The notes beneath the pieces are model-generated. The model was given only the letters and a program-made list of their open reading frames with translations. It was not told where the DNA came from and did not search any database. Shown here piece after piece: positions 12,610 through 21,415 of a DNA stretch of 64,000 bases. Both the position numbers and the translations under genes were made by a program. The stretch lies in the NCBI RefSeq assembly GCF_004798865.1, contig NW_025335568.1, forward strand, positions 26,423,748-26,487,747, in the 5' to 3' direction. Every line of letters begins with the position of its first letter. Position 1 is the first letter of the stretch. Source of the stretch: Varanus komodoensis (lineage: Eukaryota > Chordata > Lepidosauria > Squamata > Varanidae).

Positions 12610-12790
12610 TGGGGATTATCTAAGCCTTCATGACTATTTCTTCTATCCTCCATGAAATTGTATTACTGCCTTTTAAAGCCATCAGAGATAGAGACCATCA
12701 CTATATTCTGTGGAAGAACATTTTATAGTTTAATTGTGCATGCTAGTATGTTCTGTTTCACTGAAGAGACTATCATGCTAGCTTAAGTCA
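12610..12790. mobile_element. Old interspersed repeat, CR1-like
   Basis: The phrase GCCTTTTAAAGCCATCAGAG is followed by a block ending in TATAGTTTAATTGTGCATGC. I recall this arrangement from a common reptile interspersed repeat, probably LINE-derived and read antisense. No termini or frame are visible, so the family is tentative. Confidence 0.3.
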
Positions 12791-13557
12791 AAGGCAGAAG
12801 AGGAAGACCAATTTTCAGATGCACTGCCTTCATCCATCAGTGTGATTATTCAGTAGCTCTGTTTCCCTATCTCCACATCTTTTCTATCTCTATCTTTTCT
12901 GTATTTTTTAAACATTGTATTATGCAATACAAAAACAACCAAAGCAACCATAAGAAGAAAAAAAGGGAAGAGAAGGGAAGGGACATTCATCATTCTGCCA
13001 GTTCATTTGTCTTAAACAAGTTCATGCAAATTCTACTAGCTGTGGGGGGGGGGGATCCAATTAATATTTAACATGATGAACCTCTTGATAAAATTGTACA
13101 TTTGGAGAGATGGGAAGATGCTCTACAAGAGGTTTCAACCTATCACTTAAGTCTGTTTGTCACTACTTTTAAAATGTGTTTTTATGAGCAAGATAAGCAA
13201 TAAGTCAACCCTAGGTGAAGACTTTCCTAACTTCCATTCAGTAGAACATGAACTGGTTCTGTCTTTATTATTTTCAAAATATTCTTTCAACTCAGCAAAA
13301 ACCAAATTGTTTTATTTTATTATTTATTTTGGATTTTTATTTATTTTAAAGTTTGTTCCTTCAACAAGGAAACATTAAATTGTCAAAGGCCAGTTGAACT
13401 GTGGCTATTTGTAAATAACAAATCCAAACAGAATAGGCATGGTCTGAAATTACTTATGTTTCAATCTTATAGTCTCTGATTTTATATAACAATGATGTGG
13501 AAACCAAGAAATAACCCAATGGAAAACAATGAAGGTGGACGGACAATATAAGGGATT
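12791..13557. other. Unique sequence with an 11-G run
   Basis: A homopolymer of eleven G lies at 13044-13054, and an A/G-rich stretch at about 12950-12985. Nothing else is recognised. Confidence 0.5.
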
Positions 13558-13790
13558 CAATGTGGTGTAGTGGTGAAGAGTGCAGGACTGGGACTCAGGA
13601 CATCTAGTTCCCATTCAGTCATGTGACTTTGAGCCAGTCACATATTCTCAATCTAAGCTACCTCACACAGTTGTTGTTCTAGGAATAAGACTGAGAGCAG
13701 GGGGAGAATTACGTAAGTTGCCTTGAGTCCATTGAAACATAGTAACAGGAAATTATGGGACATAAATATAATAAATAAATAAATGCATAG
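13558..13790 (+). mobile_element. MIR-type (CORE) SINE, near full length
   Basis: The tRNA-like head GTGGTGTAGTGGTGAAGAGT is followed by a box-B region (CTAGTTCCCATTCAGTC). The CORE block is GTGACTTTGAGCCAGTCAC, and then the CCTCACACAGTTGTTGTT region. The L2-like tail is TACGTAAGTTGCCTTGAGTC and ends in (AATA)n. Same strand and family as the copy at 25761; 2117 and 52870 are antisense copies. Confidence 0.82.
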
Positions 13791-14061
13791 TCTCATTTGG
13801 ATACAATATTTCCCGTGGGTCAGTCAGAACCAATTCTGCCATATGGGCCTGAGCTGCAAATTTGACCATTGCTTGCTTCTTAGGGGATGGTATATTTCTG
13901 TCCAAGAAAATGTACCATCAAGATCAACAATGGTTTGCTGTCCCTTTTAACCTTGCCAAATTTCTTTTTCTGTCTTTTCTTCTGTGCCATTTCTCTAAGT
14001 GTAGTTTTATTCCAAGCCCCATTCTTTTTTCATCAGTACACTAATTTGGCTTTTATCAAGA

Positions 14062-14332
14062 TGTTTCTCTGTGGTGGTGCCTCATCTGTGGAATGCACTC
14101 CCCAGAAAGGTCTGCCTGGCACCATCGTTATTTGTTTTTCAGCGCCAGGCCAAGACCATTTTCTTCAAATATTTTCATAATGTTTAATATTTATAGGTTC
14201 TAATTGTGCAGTCAGTGTGTTTCCGGGTTTTGATTGTAATTGTTGTTTGTTTTGTATTTATTTATTTCTGTGAGCTGTCCCAAGGCTATATAGCAAGGGG
14301 ACGGCATATAAAAACTTTAAATAAATAAATGT
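14062..14332 (+). mobile_element. L2-clade LINE, ORF2 C-terminus and 3' UTR
   Basis: The sequence GTGGAATGCACTCCCCAGAA, then GTCTGCCTGGCACCATCG, matches DNA encoding the conserved L2 C-terminal signature 'LWN-LP-E-R-AP'. A T-rich UTR follows, with the terminus GTGAGCTGTCCCAAGGC, then GGGACGGCATATAAAAAC and (AAAT)n. It is strongly 5' truncated and the residual ORF is out of frame in places. The same signature appears at 60541, so both derive from related L2 families. Confidence 0.72.
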
Positions 14333-14408
14333 ATGTTTGCAGGCATTATTAACTTTCCTACTTAATGTCTATGTTCTTCTAGAAATATGGATACCCACTT
14401 TAATTTCA

Positions 14409-14478
14409 GGGCAATCCTAAACATGTCTGTTCAGAAGTAAGACCCGCAGTTTAACATAGGGCTTACCCCCATAACTGT
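14409..14478. repeat. Dispersed hairpin repeat, copy 1
   Basis: The arms GGCAATCCTAAACATGTCTG and a degraded AAGTAAGACCCGC...GGGCTTACCCCC form an imperfect hairpin. The same unit, with AATCCTA-GCATG and TAAGTCCCATTGA arms, recurs through the window. It ends where a BovB fragment begins. Confidence 0.6.
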
Positions 14479-14482
14479 GTAT

Positions 14483-14598
14483 GCTGCTAGTCACAAAGTC
14501 GCATCCAACTCATCACAGCCCTATGGACAACATTCCTCCAGGCCTTCCTGTCCTCCACTATCCCCCAGAGTCCACTTAAGCTCACACCAACTGCTGTG
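14483..14598 (-). mobile_element. RTE-clade (BovB-like) LINE fragment
   Basis: The plus strand has GCTAGTCACAAAGTCGCATC, then CTATGGACAACATTCCTCCA and GGCCTTCCTGTCCTCCACT. This is the antisense of a BovB 3' end, closely resembling the copy at 56850-57028. Only about 115 bp remain, set between two copies of the hairpin repeat. Confidence 0.75.
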
Positions 14599-14613
14599 GG
14601 ATTGTATTTATGC

Positions 14614-14690
14614 TTGAGAGTAAGTCCCATTAAACTCAAGGAGTCTTACTTCTGGGTAGACATGCATAGGATTACAGCATTAAGCAGCTT
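14614..14690. repeat. Dispersed hairpin repeat, copy 2
   Basis: GAGAGTAAGTCCCATTAAAC is followed by GGAGTCTTACTTCTGGGTAG and ACATGCATAGGATTACAGC. The TAAGTCCCAT...GTCTTACTT arms pair imperfectly. This is among the clearest copies of the family. Confidence 0.7.
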
Positions 14691-17094
14691 AGCTCTGTGC
14701 ATGATTCCAGCACTTCAAATGTGGAAAGCAGGATTGCCCCTCTCTGCTCTACAGAACAACAACAAAACATCTTTTGCTAAGGCCATAGGCAACCATATTT
14801 TCTCCAGCACACACAAAGGTGATTGGAGAGTTGTTTTGTATGCTGTACAATTCAAGAGTTTGACCGTGGAAAGAAGAGACATGTACTTTGGCACCACCTG
14901 CTCCTCCCCTGACCATTCCATGATAATGGACAAGGTCTTAGTGGAAGCTACCCTTGTGTGCACCTTTTTACGATTGACATGAGGAGGTCAGGGGGCACAT
15001 GTTTGTTTTGCAATTAGAACTTTGCATTCGTGAAGCCGGCTAATGTATAAGGGCTTGTACACCGACGGAAGCTTGTGCATAGCACTGCAGGCATGGGCTG
15101 TTATTTTTTTCTTGCTGAGAGAGCTGCCTGCAAGATACATTTTTATTAGCAAGACTCAATTTACAAATTGTAGCTTGACATTCATAAAAGGGACAATCAC
15201 AATAGAAAAATAGCAAGATGCCATTTATCCCAAGAAAATATGGTGTTCCTGACCTGCTGCTGTATTCAAGGTGCTGCTCTTTCATGGGTAGTAGCACACA
15301 GCATACATAATGATTTTCTGCCGGTTAAACAAAGTGGAAAGTAGTTTACATTATGTCAACATTTCCCTCAGGGTTTACATCAATACAGTTATTATAGAGA
15401 GACTGATTGTAGATTGCTCTTAAAACAGATCTTTTAACTTTTCCTATTGACCCATATTATACTGTCAACATAAGCACAGTCTCATTTTTTTTCTTTGAAT
15501 CAACCTATGGTTATTAAAAGGGGCCATTATTATCATGCACAAATATTACCTGTTTCTGTTCTAAATGATATTTGTTTAATCCTTGCATTCTACCCACATC
15601 TTTTAGCCTCAGCTTCTACACTTGTCAGAATGAAATTTCACTGAATCCATGCAAGTAGTGAGCATCAGACAATCATTTGTTGTTGTTGGACAAGTGTGAC
15701 CACTGACAGGGATGGGCACAAGGGCCAGCATCTTCAGCATCCGCCAAGGTTCACACTTCCGTAAAGGCCCCATAGCTGGCCACCAAAGCCCCACCACTTG
15801 TTCTGTGTTCTTTGCCACTGCCACCTGCTGACCCACTCGGATCTTCTGACCTAGAGAAAGAGCATCAAAAACCAACTGGATTTAGCAGAAAGAACACCAG
15901 CTGCCTTTCCAGTCCACACAGGCAGAATGGGGATTGCACAGCAGAAGAAGGAAGGGATCTGTTGAAAGATTCTTGTCCAAAGGACCCAGAGCTGACACTG
16001 TCCACCAGGATGCCTTTGCTTAAAACTCATTGAAATGAATGGGCCTGGGAAAGAGAACAGTACGATCTTGCTGTTCCGTGGCTTTCACAAGAAACATTGT
16101 ATGGATTGTGCCTCCAAGTTAAGCAAAATAAGCAGGAGAAGCAAGTGGCAGAGAAACTTGAAGGGGCACTTACGCAACAGGGAGGTTTGGATTGTTGTTG
16201 AATAATAAGACAAGAGGAGACAGCACAAATGTAACACAAGAAGCAAAGAGGGAGAAATAATTTTAAAAGTTCCAGGTGCCAGTGAAAAAAAAATATTGTT
16301 GCCCAATGCATTTTGCAAGTAGCCTTCTTCTGGGGCTGAAAATTATCCACATGTCTTTTCACTCTTTTAGATTTCCATTGAGAAAGACAGACAATAGTAG
16401 AAAAGCCATAACCAAAGCAAATGTATTAACATACGTACAGAGATGGTAAGAGTTCAGCAAGGACAAACAACTAAGATATTGTTCTCAGTTTTCTAATGGA
16501 AATTCTATCATTCCATAAGAGTTTGGCAGTGTTTTTTAATTTTCTTGGGATGCAATGTACTGAAATGTTGTCCATTTGTAGTTTGACAATGCTCACTGAT
16601 TCACAACATTTTCAACCACAAAAGACATTTAGGCTGATTTGTGTGTATCTTATTGATATGTTGACATTTCCTGCCCTCTAATGATATAATTTCCATGGAA
16701 GTGTTCTTTGCAAATGCAATCGGAAGAAGATACATCTTATCCTTCATCCTGCCTTTGGATTCTTTTAATCTTGATGCCACCTTCTCCAATGAACAATGAA
16801 CGCAATGCTAAAATAGTTATCTCTATGCTAAATCCTGCATTGCTTTAAAATACTCTTGCTCACTAAAGCTGATTCTCATTCACTTGCCAGTTTACATATA
16901 ATGAATTGGTGTCTTGCCAATTCCATGTGACAAGTCTGCCCAACACTGAATTTCTAATTTCTAATTCAGCCTCCAACCCCACCCACTTTCATAAATTAAA
17001 AGCCATGCTAATATAGGTTTACAAAATGGCATTAGACCTCAAACCTGCAAGCTGGTAAAACAGAATGTCATACTGTAGCATTTGTTCTTTAGGC
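14691..17094. other. Mostly unique sequence; one odd open segment
   Basis: The minus-strand segment at 15609-15875 is richer in G+C than its flanks and stays open for 88 codons. It reads QKIRVGQQVAVAKNTEQVVG, then GLWWPAMGPLRKCEPWRML. Its upstream edge has a pyrimidine tract and TCTCTAG|GTC that could be a splice acceptor. I do not recognise the peptide. The other frames here (14596-14982, 16027-16362) show no motif. A weak hairpin-like phrase lies at 16020-16045. Confidence 0.35.
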
Positions 17095-17288
17095 TTTCAG
17101 TCTAATACCCAAGAGAAACCAGCAAGTTCCCATAAGTCCTTCAGAGTCTCATAAGCCTCTCTTAAATGATAGGTGAGCTTCTGAAGCATCAATTTCAGCT
17201 CAGATCTAAATGCAATCCAGGAAAGAACTCCTGATTTCAACACACAATCCATCAGCGCATGCCTCACTGTCTCCTCATCAGGCCTCAA
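17095..17288 (-). mobile_element. Possible LINE ORF remnant
   Basis: The minus-strand peptide begins near MRPDEETVRHALMDC, which resembles the 'C-EETV-H-L--C' region near the C-terminus of some non-LTR retrotransposon proteins. It continues as a Leu/Glu-rich helical stretch. The match is short and could be chance. Confidence 0.25.
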
Positions 17289-17290
17289 AA

Positions 17291-18179
17291 CATTTTTGTA
17301 CTCTATTCACTTGCCTATCAAATACTGGAAGCAACAGAAGTGAAGAGAGGGGAAGTTTTCCCTTCCATCTCCTTCTCCATGGATATTTGACAGGGAAAGC
17401 CAAGGTAATAACCATTGAGTAGCGCTCTCCTGCAGCATATGGAAAAGCTTTCTCTCCCATGATCCCCTTAACTTTGGAGCTCAGTATGCTGTTACCCAGC
17501 TCCTCAGGGAGAGAAAGAGGGAAGGGAGAAACAAATCTCTTTTGTTTCCTTTCAGTATGGGCTGCTACTGGTCAGCCTGCAGCTGATGTCACTTGCCAAG
17601 TAACTGATGCTTTGTTTTCCTGAATTGGCTTAGAAAAAATATCAAAGCTTTTCTCCCTTTTCTACTGCTGTTCACCAGAACTAGCCAGCCCCTGTTCTGA
17701 GGGAACACATAAACACATTCTGAAAGCATCCAAAAATTCATGCCTTTATATATCCATCATAAAGCAACCCCTGGAGCAGGCCTGCTCAAAAGCAACACTG
17801 CACAAACTTTCAGAAGAACTGGATTGTTCAAGAGGAGGCATGGGAAATTATTTGTACATTCACAGTTGAGGCCTTTGAATGCTATTGTTGTGTCCCATGG
17901 TAAGTTAGTCCAGTAGGAGCCCACTGAAAAATATGCGGACATCCCCATTACACACAGATGCATACACATAGGCATTCTCCTCTACCACTCCCCCTCACAC
18001 ACCCATAATCCCTCCACAACATACACACTCATGCAGCCCCCAAAGCACACAGAGACACACAGAAAAGTCAGGGACTCAGAAGCAACCTATTGCAAAAGAC
18101 ACATTGAAATGGGGGTGCTGCTGATGGTGGTGCTGATGAAGTACTGGTGGCAATTACTAACAACAACAACAATATTCCA
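17291..18179. other. Unique sequence, no gene seen
   Basis: About 17940-18060 is CA- and CCC-rich low-complexity sequence (ACACACTCATGCAGCCCCCA type). No gene or repeat family was identified. Confidence 0.4.
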
Positions 18180-18320
18180 AATGTCAATTACATAGAAAAA
18201 AAAGTCAGAAGGGTCTCCTGGGCCATCTAGTCTGACCCTGACTCCAGCCAGTTCCACTCATACCAAAAATGCTGGCAAGCACTGGCCACCAAGTTCTGAG
18301 CATCCCAAAATTAGTATTTT
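18180..18320 (-). mobile_element. CR1-like LINE 3' fragment, degraded
   Basis: The plus strand has AGAAGGGTCTCCTGGGCCAT, then CTAGTCTGACCCTGACTCC. This is the layout of an antisense CR1 3' end ('GAAGGGACC-T--AGGTCATCTAGTCCAACCC'). The match is partial and the terminal ATTCTATGATTCTAT is not clear. Confidence 0.35.
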
Positions 18321-18533
18321 TCCATGAGCATCCCTCATGCAAATAAATTCCTTCTCCATGTCTCTGATAAATGAAGCATATGCATGGACTAAGTAAGGCC
18401 TGGCAATCCAAAAGCCACTCTCTTCCACGTGTACAAAGCATCCTACAAAGGAAAAAAAAAATGCAATCAACCACAGTGAAAAATAGGGGGAACCAGAAAG
18501 GAAATCAAGGCTGCAATGATACATACACATCTC

Positions 18534-18600
18534 TGAGGGTAACTCCCATGGAACTAAATGGGACTTACTTCAAAATAGACATTTATTGGTTTGTACTGTG
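18534..18600. repeat. Dispersed hairpin repeat, next to the Sauria SINE
   Basis: GGGTAACTCCCATGGAAC is followed by TAAATGGGACTTACTTCAAA and TAGACATTTATTGGTTTG. The target duplication of the Sauria SINE begins within its right edge, so the SINE landed at this repeat's end. Confidence 0.6.
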
Positions 18601-18606
18601 AGTTAA

Positions 18607-18950
18607 GGGATGCAGGTGATGCAGTGGTTCAGACTGCTGTGCTGGTTGATGGAAAGGTCGCCGGTTCGAATCTGCACAACGGGGTGAGTTCCCGTTGCTC
18701 CGTCCCAGCTCCTGCCAACCCTGCAGTTCGACAGCATGCAAATGCAAGTAGATAAAAAGGTATCACTTCGGTGGGCAGGTAACAGCCTTCCGTGCACTTT
18801 GGTGTTTAGTCATGCCGGCCACATGACCACGGAGACTGTCTGCGGACAAACGCTGGCTCCCTCAGCTAGGAAATGGAGATGAGCACCGCCCCCAAGAGTC
18901 AGGCATGACTGGACTTAATGTCAAGGGGAAACCTTCACCTTTACCTTTTG
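18607..18950 (+). mobile_element. Sauria SINE, full length, with target-site duplication
   Basis: A squamate-specific SINE. Its tRNA-related head has GATGCAGTGGTTCAGACTGC and box B GGTTCGAATCTGC. The conserved body reads GGGGTGAGTTCCCGTTGCTC, then CTCCTGCCAACCCTGCAGTT, GCAAGTAGATAAAAAGGTAT and GTCATGCCGGCCACATGACC. The BovB-type 3' end is AGTCAGGCATGACTGGACTT, closing in ACCTTCACCTTTACC. CTGTGAGTTAA (18596-18606) and CTGTGAGATAA (18951-18961) flank it as an 11-bp duplication with one mismatch. It has no coding capacity and depends on BovB/RTE machinery. This is the best single taxonomic marker in the window. Confidence 0.95.
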
Positions 18951-18961
18951 CTGTGAGATAA

Positions 18962-20214
18962 AAAAGCAAAACAGGATGTGGGGATGGTGCAAAGGAAGGG
19001 GCAATCATTATGCAACATTTAGATCTAGAAGAATCCTAGTGGGTGGCAGCTGCATTAGAAAAATTCCTTCCTTTCTCTCTCTCATCAACACACCCTTGAC
19101 CTTAAAAAAAATGCACTCCTGCTTAGGAACTCCTACCCATTTGTCCACACGTAATTGGAAATAATAAAAGGAACTCTCTCTGCACATGCCCCACTCCTCC
19201 CAAAGGAGCGATAGAATGCTCATTTGTTTTAAGACTAGATGGAGTTAGTGCCCCTCCCAGACACTGACTGCCCTGCCCACCCACGTGGTCCATTACTGAC
19301 ATGATGGCTTGCAGGGCTGAGCCCTTGTTCACCAATTGGTCCTGTGCACTGGGACTGTCCAGCAGACCTTGCATTACCCTGAGAGCTGCGACACGGCGCT
19401 GCCCCAGGATCACTCCTCCGGTGTCCTTCCACCCTCAGCCTCTCTTCCCACTGAAGCACCTATGCTGGAGAGACTCCTGAAACTACTAAGCTTGTGTGCC
19501 CAGCATCCACACTCAGTATTCTCTGCAGAAGCTGAAGTGATGAAAGGTGAATGGCCATAGTAGTGGAGATTGGATAGACACAGGCAGGAAAGAGAGGTGA
19601 GGAAAAGAAGCCTCTGGAATGTATTTCAGGGCTCACTGACAGACTCTTTCTCTTTTTCATTTGTTTTTAAGGTGGCTTCTGGGTGTGTTCTGCCCTTCCT
19701 GCCCTTAAAGGTCCACCAGCTCTTTTCATTTGTGTAACTAAGTGCAATTTAGTTAGTGCAAAGAACCTGTTTTTCCTTGATATGAAAATCTTGAGAGGAT
19801 CATATTCTGAGTTAGAGGTGGCCGTATGTGTTAAACATGGGCAAATAGGCACATTTGTATAATTGATGAAATATAAGTAGAAGTATAAACAGGGTATAGT
19901 GGTTTAAAAGATTCCGTTCAATAATCATTAAGGCAGCTTTGTAACTAAAGTATCTTTAGCATCAGAAACCATTCCATATGGTGCATAACTTTCTCATTGT
20001 TGGCATATGTTCAGTTTCTGTTAATATGTAACAGAACACTTTCTTTGTGGATGCAGCCGCTATATGAAGCTAAATATCCAGATGGCAATTTCATACCACA
20101 GTATTAGAAACTGCACACTGTGGGAATCATAATCTTTTTATGCTGCTGCAAAGTGTGTAATAATTACAACTTTTAAAATAATATTGTTGGTGGTGGGGGA
20201 GAGGAAGAATATTA
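18962..20214. other. Unique sequence with a GC-rich segment
   Basis: The interval 19230-19520 is clearly richer in G+C than its flanks. On the minus strand it has an open frame with a helical look (RRVAALRVMQGLLDSPSAQ, then ALQAIMSVMDHVGGQ). I cannot assign it to a gene: in-frame stops lie upstream and no convincing splice sites are seen. It may be an old exon remnant, an unrecognised repeat or chance. Confidence 0.35.
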
Positions 20215-20360
20215 AAAGCACATTGTAAGTGTGCCATTACAGAGTTAGGCCAATGGTCCATTTACTGCAATCCATGACTCTGTTTTGGATGCCAGATTGA
20301 AGTTTGAAATGCTAGGAAGTGAGACCTTTTCATGCAAAACATGTGTTCTATAGACTTCAG
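20215..20360 (-). mobile_element. tRNA-derived SINE (tRNA-Ala-like head), degraded
   Basis: The plus strand has CCAATGGTCCATTTACTGCA, then a middle block and GCAAAACATGTGTTCTATAG. Reversed, this is the same head-to-tail order as the copy at 11222. Box A and B can be guessed but are mutated. Confidence 0.5.
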
Positions 20361-21338
20361 AAGAAATAGTCCCCAGTTCCTGTTGCAGTGACTTTCAATT
20401 ACATTAATATCTGGGTGCTGCATGATTTTGGAATTTTTCAGTAGTTATCCATAGATACTTTACTGCTCTTTATCTTCTAGAAGTCAAAAACATTTAGTAG
20501 CTAATTGTGTTGCTAGTGTTTGTGCTTATATTTCAGATAATATTTGAAAGCTGCTAAAGACTTTCCTTGAAGGGTGAAATGTGAGCTGAACTGACTCTAA
20601 TTCAGATCTCTTTATTGGTGATTCTGCCCATGGTCCACCTGAATTTTTGAAGTGTTATTGATGTTTGCTGTTAGGTTCAGGTAAGCATTTAATTCAATAG
20701 GTTGAGTCCAATAATTTTTTAAAATGCAAAGAACTTGACATCCTTATGTAGACAATGATCCTTTCTAGAATACCAGTTAAATGTTCAGTTAAATATTGTC
20801 CTTCTTTACACACTTAATCTCCTCCATCTAGCCACGTACACATGCTTGATTTGGTTCATTCCAGGGTGCCAGCCATGCAATCTTCAGGGTTTTTGAATAT
20901 GCCTGTTAGACTTGCTAGGGCATGACTGCCAAGAGGGAAAGAGTAGACAGGGAGCCATAAAGCCAAACTCTTCTGGTCACCAAATGAATATTAGGAACAT
21001 ATCTTGGAACTCACACTAAATAACAGCAAGAAAGTAGGATCAGAGCTAGTACTATGGAGGAAAGTGAAGTTAATCCTGCCCCACCACAATGCCAATTAAA
21101 ACTACTCTCCAAAGCTGCTGCTAGGCCAGAGTATAGTTTCCATTGGCACCAGTGGAAGCGTTCTTCCCAAGACTAAAAGCAACTGCTGGGGGGCATTTCC
21201 ATTAGAATGAAGGAGGTTACACAGAAGGGTTAAACCCCTGTCTCCATGTGTTCTGCATGCGCCTAATTCAGGCCTTCTAGGATTGTCATTTATGAAATAA
21301 AAACAAACAAACAAACAAAAACTCTAGACACTTTGAAT
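20361..21338. other. Unique sequence, no gene seen
   Basis: A short (AAAC)n tract lies at about 21300-21319. No other structure was recognised. Confidence 0.45.
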
Positions 21339-21415
21339 CAGCCCTCCCCAACCAGGTACCCTCTAGGTATTTCGGACTACCAACTACCAGCATCTCCAAG
21401 CCAGCCTGTTTGAGC
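21339..21415. mobile_element. hAT MITE, half copy
   Basis: CAGCCCTCCCCAACCAGGTA, then CCCTCTAGGTATTTCGGAC and ACTACCAGCATCTCCAAGCC, match one arm of the common reptile MITE whose consensus includes 'TGGACTACAACTCCCATCA'. The second arm is absent. The full-length relative is at 62178-62317. Confidence 0.45.
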
